Of a stretch of DNA of 64,000 nt, positions 9,329 to 19,640 are shown piece after piece. A program made the position numbers and the translations under genes. Positions within the stretch are counted from its first letter, which is position 1. Each line of letters opens with the position of its first letter. The stretch lies in contig JAHDIQ010000004.1 of the NCBI GenBank assembly GCA_020630715.1, forward strand, positions 1 through 64,000, given 5' to 3'. Below the pieces are notes generated by a model, which searched no databases, was not told the origin of the DNA, and worked only from the letters and a program-made list of their open reading frames with translations. The stretch is from Nonlabens sp. GTDB taxonomy: Bacteria; Bacteroidota; Bacteroidia; Flavobacteriales; Flavobacteriaceae.

Positions 9329-10216
9329 TTAGCGGTTTGCGATACGGTGTCTTTCTCTAGCCAGTAGAGTATTCTTAAGCAACATTGCAATGGTCATAGG
9401 ACCTACACCACCAGGAACTGGCGTGATGTAGCTTGCTTTTTTAGAAACGTTTTCAAAATCTACATCACCTGTTATATAATATCCACGTTCTCGAGAATCA
9501 TCTGGTACGCGCGTGATTCCTACGTCTATAACAACGGCATCGTCTTTAACCATTTCTGCTTTTAGGAATCCTGGAACACCTAATGCAGTGATGATGATGT
9601 CTGCCTGTGAGGTGATTTGGGTAATATTTTTAGTATGACTGTGTGTAAGTGTTACTGTAGAATTCCCTGGAAATCCTTTACGTCCCATTAGTATGCTCAT
9701 AGGTCTTCCTACGATATGAGAACGTCCTATCACTACGGTATGTTTTCCTTTTGTTTCCACACCATAACGATCCATAAGTTCCAGGATGCCATAAGGTGTT
9801 GCTGGAATAAAAGTACTCATGTCTAATGCCATACGTCCAAAATTAGTAGGATGAAATCCATCCACATCCTTATCTGGATCTACCGCCATGAGGACTTTTT
9901 GAGTATCGATTTGTTTAGGAAGTGGTAACTGCACGATAAATCCATCTATTTCTGGATTATCGTTTAATTCGTGTATTTCTCTTAGCAATTCTGTCTCGCT
10001 AGTAGTGTTAGGTAAACGTACCATGGTGCTTTCAAAACCTACACGTTCACAAGCACGCACTTTACTACCTACATAGGTTAAGCTAGCACCGTCATTTCCT
10101 ACGATGACTGCGGCAAGATGTGGTACTTTCTCACCGTTATCTTTCATTTCTTGGACTACCTCAGTAATTTCATTTTTAATGTCATTACTGGTTTTTTTTC
10201 CGTCTAGGATTACCAT
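9329..10216 (-). CDS. folD: Bifunctional methylenetetrahydrofolate dehydrogenase/cyclohydrolase
   Basis: YVGSKVRACERVGF, GFIVQLPLPKQID, VVIGRSHIVGRPM, TPVPGGVGPMT. Confidence 0.97.
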   Translation of the reverse strand: MVILDGKKTSNDIKNEITEVVQEMKDNGEKVPHLAAVIVGNDGASLTYVGSKVRACERVGFESTMVRLPNTTSETELLREIHELNDNPEIDGFIVQLPLPKQIDTQKVLMAVDPDKDVDGFHPTNFGRMALDMSTFIPATPYGILELMDRYGVETKGKHTVVIGRSHIVGRPMSILMGRKGFPGNSTVTLTHSHTKNITQITSQADIIITALGVPGFLKAEMVKDDAVVIDVGITRVPDDSRERGYYITGDVDFENVSKKASYITPVPGGVGPMTIAMLLKNTLLARERHRIANR

Positions 10217-10361
10217 CTTTTATATTTTAATTGCTTATTAAGCTCGCTACGCTTGCTTTATTGCTAATTACCGATTTATTTACTAATAATATCTTATGCT
10301 GTATTTAAATCAAAAATATACTGCTCAACTCTCTGAAAAGAGACACATTTACGATTTATAA

Positions 10362-10751
10362 TTAATCGTATTTATTCCCTTTGCGATCGCTATTTTTTAA
10401 ATATTTCATGAAACCAGAAATTTGACGTTTACAATCATCTATTTTGAAGATAATACCATTAAATTGTTCATGATCAATATATTTCCTGTCTAAACATCTG
10501 TATAGTTGAGACTTGGTTTCACCACAACTAGCTTTTGCAATACTCAAAAATTGTATGAACTCTTTATTTCCGTCACGATCAAAACCTTCTGCAATATTGT
10601 CCATTACTGATCCTGAACTTCTATTTATTTGATTCCATAATCCGTAATCTTTTTGAAGATCACTAGTTAGATACATATCAAAAATATCTTTTGAAATTTC
10701 TCTAGAACGTTTCCAGATTTCTAAATCCTCAAATGATTTATAATGAGCCAT
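10362..10751 (-). CDS. Four-helix-bundle protein (23S rRNA IVS/S23-like family)
   Basis: YKSFEDLEIWKRSREISKDIF...NRSSGSVMDNIAEGFDRDGNKEFIQFLSIAKASCGETKSQL signature. Confidence 0.9.
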   Translation of the reverse strand: MAHYKSFEDLEIWKRSREISKDIFDMYLTSDLQKDYGLWNQINRSSGSVMDNIAEGFDRDGNKEFIQFLSIAKASCGETKSQLYRCLDRKYIDHEQFNGIIFKIDDCKRQISGFMKYLKNSDRKGNKYD

Positions 10752-10815
10752 GTTGTTTAATTAATTAGCAATCATAAATTAAATTGCGATAGCAATTTGG
10801 AATAACTAATTTTTG

Positions 10816-12144
10816 TCACCTCATTTTCCCCATCGCGTTCATCATGGCTTTTCCTTTTCCACCTTGCATCATTTTCATCATTTTACTCATCTGGTCAAAT
10901 TGTTTGAGCAATTGATTCACTTCAGTAACCGTTGTACCACTACCTTTTGCGATACGTTTTTTACGCGAACCGTTAATGACTTGTGGTTTTGTGCGCTCTT
11001 CTTTTGTCATGGAATGAATTATAGCTTCTATTCCTTTAAAAGCATCATCATCGATGTCCACATCTTTCAACATTTTACCAGCACCAGGAATCATTCCCAT
11101 CAGGTCTTTCATGTTACCCATCTTTTTAATTTGCTGGATTTGTGAAAGAAAATCATCAAAACCGAATTGGTTTTTGGCAATTTTTTTACTCAGTTTGCGG
11201 GCTTGCTCTTCGTCAAATTGTTCTTGAGCACGCTCTACTAATGACACCACATCTCCCATTCCTAGAATACGATCTGCCATACGTTCTGGATAGAAAATGT
11301 CAATCGCTTCCATTTTCTCACCAGTACCTATAAATTTAATAGGTTTATTTACTACCGTTTTAATGGATAATGCCGCACCACCGCGCGTATCACCATCTAA
11401 TTTAGTAAGCACTACACCATCAAAATTCAAACGCTCATTAAAAGCCTTGGCCGTATTCACCGCATCCTGACCTGTCATAGCATCTACAACAAACAGTGTT
11501 TCTTGTGGTTGTACTGCTGCATGAACCTGAGCAATCTCTGTCATCATTTGTTCATCCACAGCCAGACGACCAGCAGTATCAATAATTACTGCATTAAAAC
11601 CATTTTGTTTTGCATGTGCGATAGCCGCTTCACTTATCTTAACGGGATCTTTCTCGTCACGATTAGAAAATACTTCTACACCTATAGATTCTCCTACTAC
11701 GTGTAATTGATCTATCGCTGCAGGACGGTAAATATCACAAGCTACTAAAAGAGGCTTTTTACTTTTCTTTGTCTTTAAAAAATTTGCCAGTTTTCCAGAA
11801 AAAGTAGTCTTACCAGAACCTTGAAGACCAGACATTAAAATCACTGATGGATTACCAGAAAGATTCATTCCAGCAGCATCGCCGCCCATAAGATCTGTCA
11901 GCTCATCTTTAACGATCTTAGTAAGTAACTGTCCTGGTTTTAAATTAGTCAGTACGCCTTGTCCTAGAGCTTTCTCTTTGGCACGAGCGGTAAATTCTTT
12001 AGCAATTTTATAATTGACATCTGCATCTACAAGAGCGCGACGTATTTCTTTAAGTGTATCTGCTACGTTAACTTCTGTGATGCTACCATGTCCTTTAAGG
12101 ACGTGCATCGCTTTATCCAGCTTATCTGTTAAATTATCAAACAT
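10816..12144 (-). CDS. ffh: Signal recognition particle protein Ffh
   Basis: GLQGSGKTTFSGKLA, DTAGRLAVDEQMM, Met-rich M domain. Confidence 0.97.
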   Translation of the reverse strand: MFDNLTDKLDKAMHVLKGHGSITEVNVADTLKEIRRALVDADVNYKIAKEFTARAKEKALGQGVLTNLKPGQLLTKIVKDELTDLMGGDAAGMNLSGNPSVILMSGLQGSGKTTFSGKLANFLKTKKSKKPLLVACDIYRPAAIDQLHVVGESIGVEVFSNRDEKDPVKISEAAIAHAKQNGFNAVIIDTAGRLAVDEQMMTEIAQVHAAVQPQETLFVVDAMTGQDAVNTAKAFNERLNFDGVVLTKLDGDTRGGAALSIKTVVNKPIKFIGTGEKMEAIDIFYPERMADRILGMGDVVSLVERAQEQFDEEQARKLSKKIAKNQFGFDDFLSQIQQIKKMGNMKDLMGMIPGAGKMLKDVDIDDDAFKGIEAIIHSMTKEERTKPQVINGSRKKRIAKGSGTTVTEVNQLLKQFDQMSKMMKMMQGGKGKAMMNAMGKMR

Positions 12145-12249
12145 ATACTTAGCTTATTTTTTAAGAGTTGCAAAGATAGAATTTCATTAGATGAGGTTCA
12201 AGGGATTAGCACAATTTATAAAGAGGTTCTTTCATCTAGTCAAAGCATA

Positions 12250-12279
12250 AAAAAAGTCAGCATGTATTCCTGCTGACTT
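12250..12279 (-). terminator. Rho-independent terminator
   Basis: AAGTCAGCA/TGCTGACTT stem with T-run on the minus strand, downstream of the SDR gene. Confidence 0.85.
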
Positions 12280-12303
12280 CATGATTTAAAATCTACTTTT
12301 TCT

Positions 12304-12939
12304 TTAGTGTTCTTGAATCGTTTCTAGAGCTTGGGTGATCATTTTTTCACCTTTAATAATCTCAAAAGTAGCGTTGTTTGCCACATCATCATGTAAGGAT
12401 CTTACTAATACCTGTGCTACATCTGCGCGCGGAATTTCACCTAGTGAATCGATACTGTGATCTAGTTTGATCTTATCTGTGGCATGGTCATTAGTTAATG
12501 AACCAGGACGCACGATACTATAACGTAAAGAACTGTTTTTTAAATGCTCATCTGCTTGTTGTTTTGCTTTTAGGTAGTCTTGTAATTCATCCTTTTGATC
12601 AGGTTGATCTGCTCCCATAGAGCTTAACATGACAAACTTTTTAATGTTGTTTTTTTGTGCATCATTGATAAGTTTTACCGCTCCATCACGATCTACACGT
12701 TCTACGTTTTTTCCTCCGGATCCTGCGGCAAAGATGACCTTGTCTATATTTTTAGTAATATCAGATAGGTCTTCCATTAAATCGCCCATCACGGTTTTGA
12801 TTCCACGAGAACTAAATGATTTTTTTTGCCCTTCTTTACGCACCATAGCGACTGGTGTAAAGTATTGATTGTTTTCTAATAAGTTAATAATTTGTTTTCC
12901 TGTTGTGCCTGTTGCACCTGCTACTAATATATTTTCCAT
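12304..12939 (-). CDS. NAD(P)H-binding SDR-family protein
   Basis: ILVAGATGTTGKQI Rossmann motif; YSIVRPGSLTND. Confidence 0.85.
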   Translation of the reverse strand: MENILVAGATGTTGKQIINLLENNQYFTPVAMVRKEGQKKSFSSRGIKTVMGDLMEDLSDITKNIDKVIFAAGSGGKNVERVDRDGAVKLINDAQKNNIKKFVMLSSMGADQPDQKDELQDYLKAKQQADEHLKNSSLRYSIVRPGSLTNDHATDKIKLDHSIDSLGEIPRADVAQVLVRSLHDDVANNATFEIIKGEKMITQALETIQEH

Positions 12940-13145
12940 ACTTCCATAATACTTGATGAACCTCTAGATTCCAAAAATCTAATCGCTTTTAACGGTAATT
13001 TAGGTCGGATTTAAGGAGCTATTAAGTTTTATGAGATGCTGTTAGAGTATTGATAGGTAGTAAGATTTTTAATTCCGCTTTCACGAAAGCGGAATCCTTA
13101 ACAAATACAGAATTATATGTATTTTAGGACCTAACTCCAGCCATC

Positions 13146-13850
13146 ATGTCACAAATGAACCAACCATTACAACGATCTGATTACCGCATACGATTGCTCA
13201 TAGGATTCCTAGGAATCGCATTGCCAGCCGCTTTAATCATTGCAAAAGGTCGTGTGCTCGCATCCATAAGTCATTACTACTATGACGACGTTGCATCGTT
13301 GATTTTTATTGTCATTTTATCGGCTTTTGGGTTGTTTTTAATCTCTTATAAAGGTTATAAAATCGATCCAGAGACAGAAATGTTAAGTGACGATTTCCTG
13401 ACAAATATTGGCGGACTGGCCGCATTGCTAGTTGTCATTATTCCTACCGCTTGTGACGGTAGTGGCAGCACCCTAATTGATGGATTTTGTGGTAGCGGTA
13501 GAGAACCATTATTAGGTCATGTAAATAGCACAAAAAGCGTCATTCATCTAGTGGCTGCTGGAATTTTTATCCTGACCATGGGATGGATGTCTAGCTATAA
13601 ATTTACTCGAGGTGATGATGATGGTTTTCATGGTGTGTACCGCTGGTGTGGTTATCTGGTCTTTATTTCTGTAGGCTTAATACTTATAGGTAAACTGCTG
13701 GTCACGCTAGAAGTTCCTTTTTTTATAGAAGATTATTACGTCTTTATCTTTGAAACTACGGCGATTATTCCCTTTGGCATCTCGTGGTTGATCAAAGGAA
13801 AAATGGTGGAAGAAATGCAGGCGATGCGTGTCAAAATGTTTGGGGAATAG
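13146..13850 (+). CDS. Hypothetical multi-pass membrane protein (DUF998-like)
   Basis: 234 aa with about 6 hydrophobic segments. Confidence 0.65.
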   Translation: MSQMNQPLQRSDYRIRLLIGFLGIALPAALIIAKGRVLASISHYYYDDVASLIFIVILSAFGLFLISYKGYKIDPETEMLSDDFLTNIGGLAALLVVIIPTACDGSGSTLIDGFCGSGREPLLGHVNSTKSVIHLVAAGIFILTMGWMSSYKFTRGDDDGFHGVYRWCGYLVFISVGLILIGKLLVTLEVPFFIEDYYVFIFETTAIIPFGISWLIKGKMVEEMQAMRVKMFGE

Positions 13851-14013
13851 CAGTAGTCACTTATCGATATTCTTCCTGATTTGAATCCCTTTTTCTCGCA
13901 TAATCCATCACGATCGCTTATATTCACATTCCCCTAAATCTTTCCTTTTTCCTACACGATAGGTAAGGAATGGTTTGGGGTGTTTTTAATTAATCTCTAT
14001 ATTAATCATTATT

Positions 14014-14433
14014 ATGAAAAAAGTTTATTTAACCTCTTTATTACTAGTGTTATGTGCAACGGTATATGCTCAAAAAGATTACAAAAAAGAATTGTCTGAA
14101 CCCATGGTAGAAATGATCGATGGTGAGCATGTTATTGAGGAATTTATGATCATAAAATCAAAAGGAAAGTCAAAACAACTTCATTTAAGATCACAGATGC
14201 CATCAGATTGTATCGTTCACAAGGATAATTTAATAGCAATTACTACGATGTTTATGACTAAACTGAGTGATGAAATAGGTGGCGAAGTAGAAGATATAGA
14301 TAGTCTTATAGGTGAAGCAGATATGATTATAAAAATATATGTAACTAACGACGGAATGCAGATTGCTATGAGCGCTGAAGGAGAGACTAAAAGAGAAACG
14401 CTTAGCTGGAAACAATTTTATGAAGAAATGTAA
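14014..14433 (+). CDS. Hypothetical secreted protein
   Basis: Signal peptide MKKVYLTSLLLVLCATVYAQ; no recognised domain. Confidence 0.6.
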   Translation: MKKVYLTSLLLVLCATVYAQKDYKKELSEPMVEMIDGEHVIEEFMIIKSKGKSKQLHLRSQMPSDCIVHKDNLIAITTMFMTKLSDEIGGEVEDIDSLIGEADMIIKIYVTNDGMQIAMSAEGETKRETLSWKQFYEEM

Positions 14434-14455
14434 TAGTGAAGCTAAATAAAAAAAT

Positions 14456-17400
14456 ATGAGCGCTTTTAAATTCCTAGAGTCTGATTATCCACAGTTGTAT
14501 GTTATTGCAGAGCTTTCTGAACAACTGATTCATGTGGATCCTAGCTCGTCGTTGTCTAAGACTCGTTTGCTGGCTGAAAAGATGTCTCAATTGATTTGGG
14601 ATTTTGAGCAAATGGGTGATTTTAATGGCACTCAATTGGATAGGCTCAATAGATTGGCTTATTCAAATGTTTTACCAGAGGTTATTGAAGGTATTTTTCA
14701 TACCATTAGAAAATCTGGAAATCAGGCAAGTCATTCTGGAACTGGATCTTTTGAACAAGCTAAGTTTATTCTTAAAAAAGCCTTCAAACTATCGAAATGG
14801 TTTTATGAAACCTATGAAAACGATTTTCTTGAACTAGCAGCATATGAATTACCAGTAGTGGTTGATGAACGTGCTCATGAATTGCAAGGTCAATTAGATT
14901 TTTTAGAACAACAACTTCAAGATTATAAAGCTAAAATTGAAGAACTTAATCGTTCTAAAGAAGTTCAGGAGACTCGTAAATCACGTGCCAATAAAAGCGC
15001 GCGAAATATTGATCTTAACGAGCACGATACTAGAATACTTTTAATTGATCCAGCACTTAAAAAAGCAGGTTGGGAAGTAGATACAGATTTACTGAATTAT
15101 AAAACCCATAAAACACTTCCAGAAAAAGGCCGCAACATGGCAATTGCCGAATGGTACTGCGATGGGAAATGGACAGATTATGCTTTGTTTATTGGAACTA
15201 CTCTTTATGGCATCGTAGAAGCAAAAAGATACCGCAGTGATATTTCAACCGATTTAAGACAGTCTAAAATTTATGCAGAACGTGTTACAGATGCTCAAGA
15301 TATTGAGTTGTTAGGCAATTGGAATACTTACAAAGCACCATTTCTATTTAGTACAAACGGAAGAGCGTTTTTAAAACAACTGAAAACTAAAAGTGGTATT
15401 TGGTATCTAGATATCAGAAAAAAAGACAATCACGCTACTGCCTTAAAAGGATGGTTTTCACCTCAAGGTCTTGTAGAATTATACGAGCGCGATATAGATG
15501 AATCTAACAATCGATTAGAGAAAAGCGATTATGATTACCTAGCAGATAAAACAGGACTTTCACTACGTGATTACCAAATCGACGCCATTAAAAAGGTCGA
15601 GAAAAAAATTATAGAACGACCAGAAGAACAACGTTCTTTATTAGTCATGGCAACTGGAACCGGTAAAACCAGAACGGTAATTGGCCTTTCTTACCGACTC
15701 ATAAAATCAGATCGATTTAAACGCATTTTGTTTTTGACAGATAGAAGAATGCTCGCTACACAAGCGATAGGGAACTATCAAGATAACAAGATTGAAAACC
15801 TCAATACGTTTGCAGATGTTTACCAGCTAGAAGAATTAAAAGACACCACACCAGATGGTGAGACGCGATTGCATTTTGCTACCGTACAAAGTATGGTAAA
15901 ACGATTATTTTATAATGAAGATCCTTTACCTATAGATAGTTATGACTGTATCATCATTGATGAAGCACACAGAGGCTATAATCTAGATAAAGAAATTGAT
16001 GAAGACGACTTAAGTTTTAAAGATCAAGATGATTATGTGAGTCAGTACAAAAAAGTGATTGAGTACTTTAATGCTTACATCATAGGTTTAACAGCAACAC
16101 CAGCTTTACATACCACTCAAATTTTTGGAGAACCTGTGTTTAGTTATTCTTACAGACAGGCCGTTCTTGATGGTCACTTGATTGATTATGAGCCACCATA
16201 TAACATTAAAACCAAACTCAATTCAGAAGGAATAGTTTGGAAAAAAGGAGAACGTCCTAAAGCCTATAATCCAGAAACTGGTAAAATTGAAGAACTAGCC
16301 GCACTAGAAGATGAGTTAAAGTTTGAAATAGATCAATTCAATAAATTAGTGATTACAGAGCCGTTTAATCGCGCGGTGATCCAACAACTGGTACAGATTA
16401 TTGATCCTGAAAGTGAAGAGAAAACACTCATTTTTGCCGCTAGGGATTCTCATGCAGATTTAATCGTGAAAATATTCAAGGAAGAATTTAACGAGATAGG
16501 ATTAGCAGTAGAGCAAGGCACTATTGAAAAAATAACTGGAAATGTATATGATCCTCAAGAGTTAACGACGCGTTTCAAGAACGAAAAATTTCCAACTATT
16601 GCGGTAACAGTAGATCTATTAACTACAGGAATAGACGTACCTAAAATTACCAACCTTGTTTTTTTAAGACGTGTGCGTTCTCGTATTCTTTATGAGCAAA
16701 TGGTAGGTCGCGCGACTAGAAAATGTGACGAGATTAATAAAGAGGTTTTTAGAATCTATGATGCCGTGCGATTGTATGAAGCGCTAGAAGATTTTATACA
16801 AATACGTCCTGTGTCTGATCCACGTATATCGTTCCAGCAACTAGCTGAGGAAATGGAGCATATCGATAATGATGATCGTGCACAACGCCAGATGCAAAAA
16901 ATCATTGCAAAATTTCAGGTAAAGAAACGCCAGATCGATAAAGTAGATCGCAATGAAGAACTGCAATACAATGCTCAAGGTAAAACGGCAGATGAGCTAC
17001 TCAATGTTTTTAAGAAGGCACAAGGCAGTGAAGTAGCAGCTATTATAAAAGAGTATGGCAGTTTATGGAAATTTCTAGATCAAAAGTTTACTAGACCTGG
17101 CATGCAAATGGTGGCAGAACAAGAGGACGAGTTCATAGCCATGGAACAAAAATTTGGTGAGGCGCAAAAGCCTGGCGACTATATAGAAAGTTTCAATCAT
17201 TACATCGCGACACATCGCAATAAGGTGCTGGCTATTAAAACCATATTAACCAGTCCTAGTGCTCTAAACCGCGCATCGCTTAAGGAATTAAAGTTCATGC
17301 TGGATCAAGATGGCTTTAACGAGCGTTATTTAAATGCCGCATGGCGACAGTCTAAAAATGAAGATATCGCAGCAGATATTGTAAGTTACATTAGAACCGC

Positions 17401-17668
17401 TGCACTGGGAGAAGCGCTGGTTTCTCATGAAGACCGTATTAAGTCTGCTTTTGCGAAAGTGAAACAAACCAAAAACTTTAATGCCTTACAACTAAAATGG
17501 CTCAAACGTTTTGAAGCACAAATGCTAGCCGAAACCGTATTAACTAAAGAAGATCTGGACAAAGAACCTTTTAAAAGTGATGGTGGCTTTAATAGAATTA
17601 ACAAACAGTTTCAAGAAGAGGTAGAGCAAGTCATAGACGCTATTAATAATCAATTATATACTGCATAG
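14456..17668 (+). CDS. hsdR: Type I restriction endonuclease R subunit (DUF4145-like N-term, HSDR_N nuclease, DEAD helicase)
   Basis: WTDYALFIGTTLYGIVEAKRYRSD (nuclease), MATGTGKTRTVIGLSYRL, IIIDEAHRGY, VGRATR. Confidence 0.95.
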   Translation: MSAFKFLESDYPQLYVIAELSEQLIHVDPSSSLSKTRLLAEKMSQLIWDFEQMGDFNGTQLDRLNRLAYSNVLPEVIEGIFHTIRKSGNQASHSGTGSFEQAKFILKKAFKLSKWFYETYENDFLELAAYELPVVVDERAHELQGQLDFLEQQLQDYKAKIEELNRSKEVQETRKSRANKSARNIDLNEHDTRILLIDPALKKAGWEVDTDLLNYKTHKTLPEKGRNMAIAEWYCDGKWTDYALFIGTTLYGIVEAKRYRSDISTDLRQSKIYAERVTDAQDIELLGNWNTYKAPFLFSTNGRAFLKQLKTKSGIWYLDIRKKDNHATALKGWFSPQGLVELYERDIDESNNRLEKSDYDYLADKTGLSLRDYQIDAIKKVEKKIIERPEEQRSLLVMATGTGKTRTVIGLSYRLIKSDRFKRILFLTDRRMLATQAIGNYQDNKIENLNTFADVYQLEELKDTTPDGETRLHFATVQSMVKRLFYNEDPLPIDSYDCIIIDEAHRGYNLDKEIDEDDLSFKDQDDYVSQYKKVIEYFNAYIIGLTATPALHTTQIFGEPVFSYSYRQAVLDGHLIDYEPPYNIKTKLNSEGIVWKKGERPKAYNPETGKIEELAALEDELKFEIDQFNKLVITEPFNRAVIQQLVQIIDPESEEKTLIFAARDSHADLIVKIFKEEFNEIGLAVEQGTIEKITGNVYDPQELTTRFKNEKFPTIAVTVDLLTTGIDVPKITNLVFLRRVRSRILYEQMVGRATRKCDEINKEVFRIYDAVRLYEALEDFIQIRPVSDPRISFQQLAEEMEHIDNDDRAQRQMQKIIAKFQVKKRQIDKVDRNEELQYNAQGKTADELLNVFKKAQGSEVAAIIKEYGSLWKFLDQKFTRPGMQMVAEQEDEFIAMEQKFGEAQKPGDYIESFNHYIATHRNKVLAIKTILTSPSALNRASLKELKFMLDQDGFNERYLNAAWRQSKNEDIAADIVSYIRTAALGEALVSHEDRIKSAFAKVKQTKNFNALQLKWLKRFEAQMLAETVLTKEDLDKEPFKSDGGFNRINKQFQEEVEQVIDAINNQLYTA

Positions 17669-17672
17669 TCCA

Positions 17673-18959
17673 TTGAATAGAATAGTATTAATAGGTAACG
17701 GCTTTGATCTCGCGCATGGGATGAAAACCTCATATAATGATTTTATAGAGTATTTGTGGGAAGATATTCTTAATGAGGTTAAATCTAGTGGTAAACTAAC
17801 TGTGGATAATGATTTATTTAAGGTTGCTGGACACCAAGGGAAGCAAGGGGAATTAGATAAAGACTTTCCAGCGAAACTTAAAATAGAAAGGTTGTTTAAA
17901 ACTAGATCTTTTAATAACGACTTTTTCAAAAAAATAGTAGAATGTCAATACATACAAGGTTGGGTAGATATTGAAAAAGAATTTTACATAAGATTGACAG
18001 AATGTTATAAAATAGATCAACAGCAAAAAACTGATGCTAGTAGAAATCAAATCGATAAATTGAATGCTGAATTTAAGGTTATTAAGAATAAATTAAATCA
18101 ATATTTAATTTCTATCGAAGAAAAGTTTAAAGAAAAGTATACGGGTGAAAAACCTGAATCTTGGAAACATAGAAAATCTATAGGTTCTAAAATATATAAA
18201 CGAGCAAGGCTAAAAGACTTTTCTGAAAACTACATCAATCAACGTGCGGTAGAAAAATTTAATCGATTTAAAGTAACTTTTGAAAGTTTAAAATCAGAGA
18301 AAATTGAAATTTCAGATTTAGAAGAAACTGATCAAATTTTTGTCGCTAATTTGAAAGGTGATTTTTCAATAAATGGAATTCGTAATTATCTTCTTACTGA
18401 AGATATGAATGGTGTCAAATATGTTCCAGTAAAACAATCATTATTACTCAGTTTCAATTATACTGCTACCACTAATTTTTACCAGCATTCGGATGTTTAT
18501 GTAAGTTTTCCAAAAGAAAAACCAGCATATATTAAACCTATTCACATCCACGGTTCTATTCATAAAGAAGACGACAATCCTATCATCTTCGGCTACGGTG
18601 ATGAGTTGGATGATGATTATTTAGAAATCGAAAAACTAGATGACAACCGCTACTTAGAAAATATTAAGTCTGTCAAATATCTAGATCGTGATAATTATAA
18701 AAGGCTTCTTGAATTTGTGAATAGTGATCAATATCAAGTAGTGATTATGGGGCATTCTTGTGGTAATTCAGATAGGACCTTACTTAACACTTTATTTGAA
18801 CATGATAACTGTGTTTCTATCAAACCTTATTATCATCAAAAAGAAGATGGAAGTGATAATTACAGCGATATTATACGCAATATTACTAGAAACTTTAATG
18901 ATAAACAGAAACTGAGAGATCGTGTAGTGAATAAACAATATTGTGAACCACTACTTTAA
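17673..18959 (+). CDS. AbiH-family abortive-infection protein
   Basis: IVLIGNGFDLAHGMKTSYNDFIEYLW; FNYTATT; VVIMGHSCGNSDRTLL. Confidence 0.9.
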   Translation: MNRIVLIGNGFDLAHGMKTSYNDFIEYLWEDILNEVKSSGKLTVDNDLFKVAGHQGKQGELDKDFPAKLKIERLFKTRSFNNDFFKKIVECQYIQGWVDIEKEFYIRLTECYKIDQQQKTDASRNQIDKLNAEFKVIKNKLNQYLISIEEKFKEKYTGEKPESWKHRKSIGSKIYKRARLKDFSENYINQRAVEKFNRFKVTFESLKSEKIEISDLEETDQIFVANLKGDFSINGIRNYLLTEDMNGVKYVPVKQSLLLSFNYTATTNFYQHSDVYVSFPKEKPAYIKPIHIHGSIHKEDDNPIIFGYGDELDDDYLEIEKLDDNRYLENIKSVKYLDRDNYKRLLEFVNSDQYQVVIMGHSCGNSDRTLLNTLFEHDNCVSIKPYYHQKEDGSDNYSDIIRNITRNFNDKQKLRDRVVNKQYCEPLL

Positions 18960-18968
18960 TTTAATTAC

Positions 18969-18982
18969 GCTTTCGCAAAAGC
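18969..18982. repeat. Near copy of dispersed palindrome (GCTTTCGCAAAAGC)
   Basis: One mismatch to GCTTTCGCGAAAGC; flanked by TTAC...GAAAACA. Confidence 0.9.
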
Positions 18983-19022
18983 GAAAACAAAATAAAATAG
19001 CACCTATTAAATATGATATCAA

Positions 19023-19099
19023 ATATCGCGATATGCAATATTTAGATGACTATGTGACAATATAAAGAGAAAATTAGATTATATTGCATATCGCAATAC
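19023..19099. promoter_or_regulatory. Inverted repeats (ATATCGCGATATGCAATAT ... ATATTGCATATCGCAATAC), candidate autoregulatory operator
   Basis: 19-nt arms at 19023-19041 and 19081-19099, ending 7 bp before the HTH gene start codon. Confidence 0.65.
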
Positions 19100-19106
19100 G
19101 CAATAA

Positions 19107-19640
19107 ATGAAGAATAAAACAATATTGAAACCGCAGGATATAGTGATTTTGTTAAAGATAGCGCTGCTAGGTGAGCAGTCATGGTTGCAGCAATCACTCG
19201 CTCAAGATTTACATATAAGCCAGTCAGAGATATCTGAGTGTATCTCTAGGTCTAAGTATGCAGGATTGCTCAACGCAAGTGGTAAGAAAGTAAATATGCT
19301 TAATTTCTTAGAGTTACTAGTGCATGGAGTAAAGTACATATTCCCGCAACGTCCTGGAGCGATCGTTAGAGGTATGCCTACGGCACATGCGGCTGCACCG
19401 CTTAATAGTAAAATAGTGAGTGAAGAGATTTATGTATGGCCTTATGCTCGCGGTACCCTACAAGGACAGTCTATAGAACCTCTTTATAAAACAGTGCCTC
19501 AAGCAGCGCTACAAGATGATAAACTTTATCAAGCACTGGCATTAATAGATGCTATACGTGTAGGTAAAGTAAGAGAACAACAACTGGCTATAGAATTATT
19601 AAAAAAACAACTCGCTCATGGCACAGGACTCGCAGCTTAA
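19107..19640 (+). CDS. HTH DNA-binding protein, putative antitoxin partner of the downstream nucleotidyltransferase
   Basis: LAQDLHISQSEISECISRSKYAGLLNAS helix-turn-helix; overlaps the NTase CDS by 23 bp. Confidence 0.7.
   Translation: MKNKTILKPQDIVILLKIALLGEQSWLQQSLAQDLHISQSEISECISRSKYAGLLNASGKKVNMLNFLELLVHGVKYIFPQRPGAIVRGMPTAHAAAPLNSKIVSEEIYVWPYARGTLQGQSIEPLYKTVPQAALQDDKLYQALALIDAIRVGKVREQQLAIELLKKQLAHGTGLAA

Noticed and set aside
10813-11145. 110 aa plus-strand His/Phe-rich ORF
   Set aside because: Antisense of the Met-rich ffh M domain (CAT/CAT codons give His); shadow ORF.
14014-14433. Small secreted protein considered as an additional defense-island component
   Set aside because: Has a classical signal peptide and no defense-related motif; only proximity to hsdR supports it.
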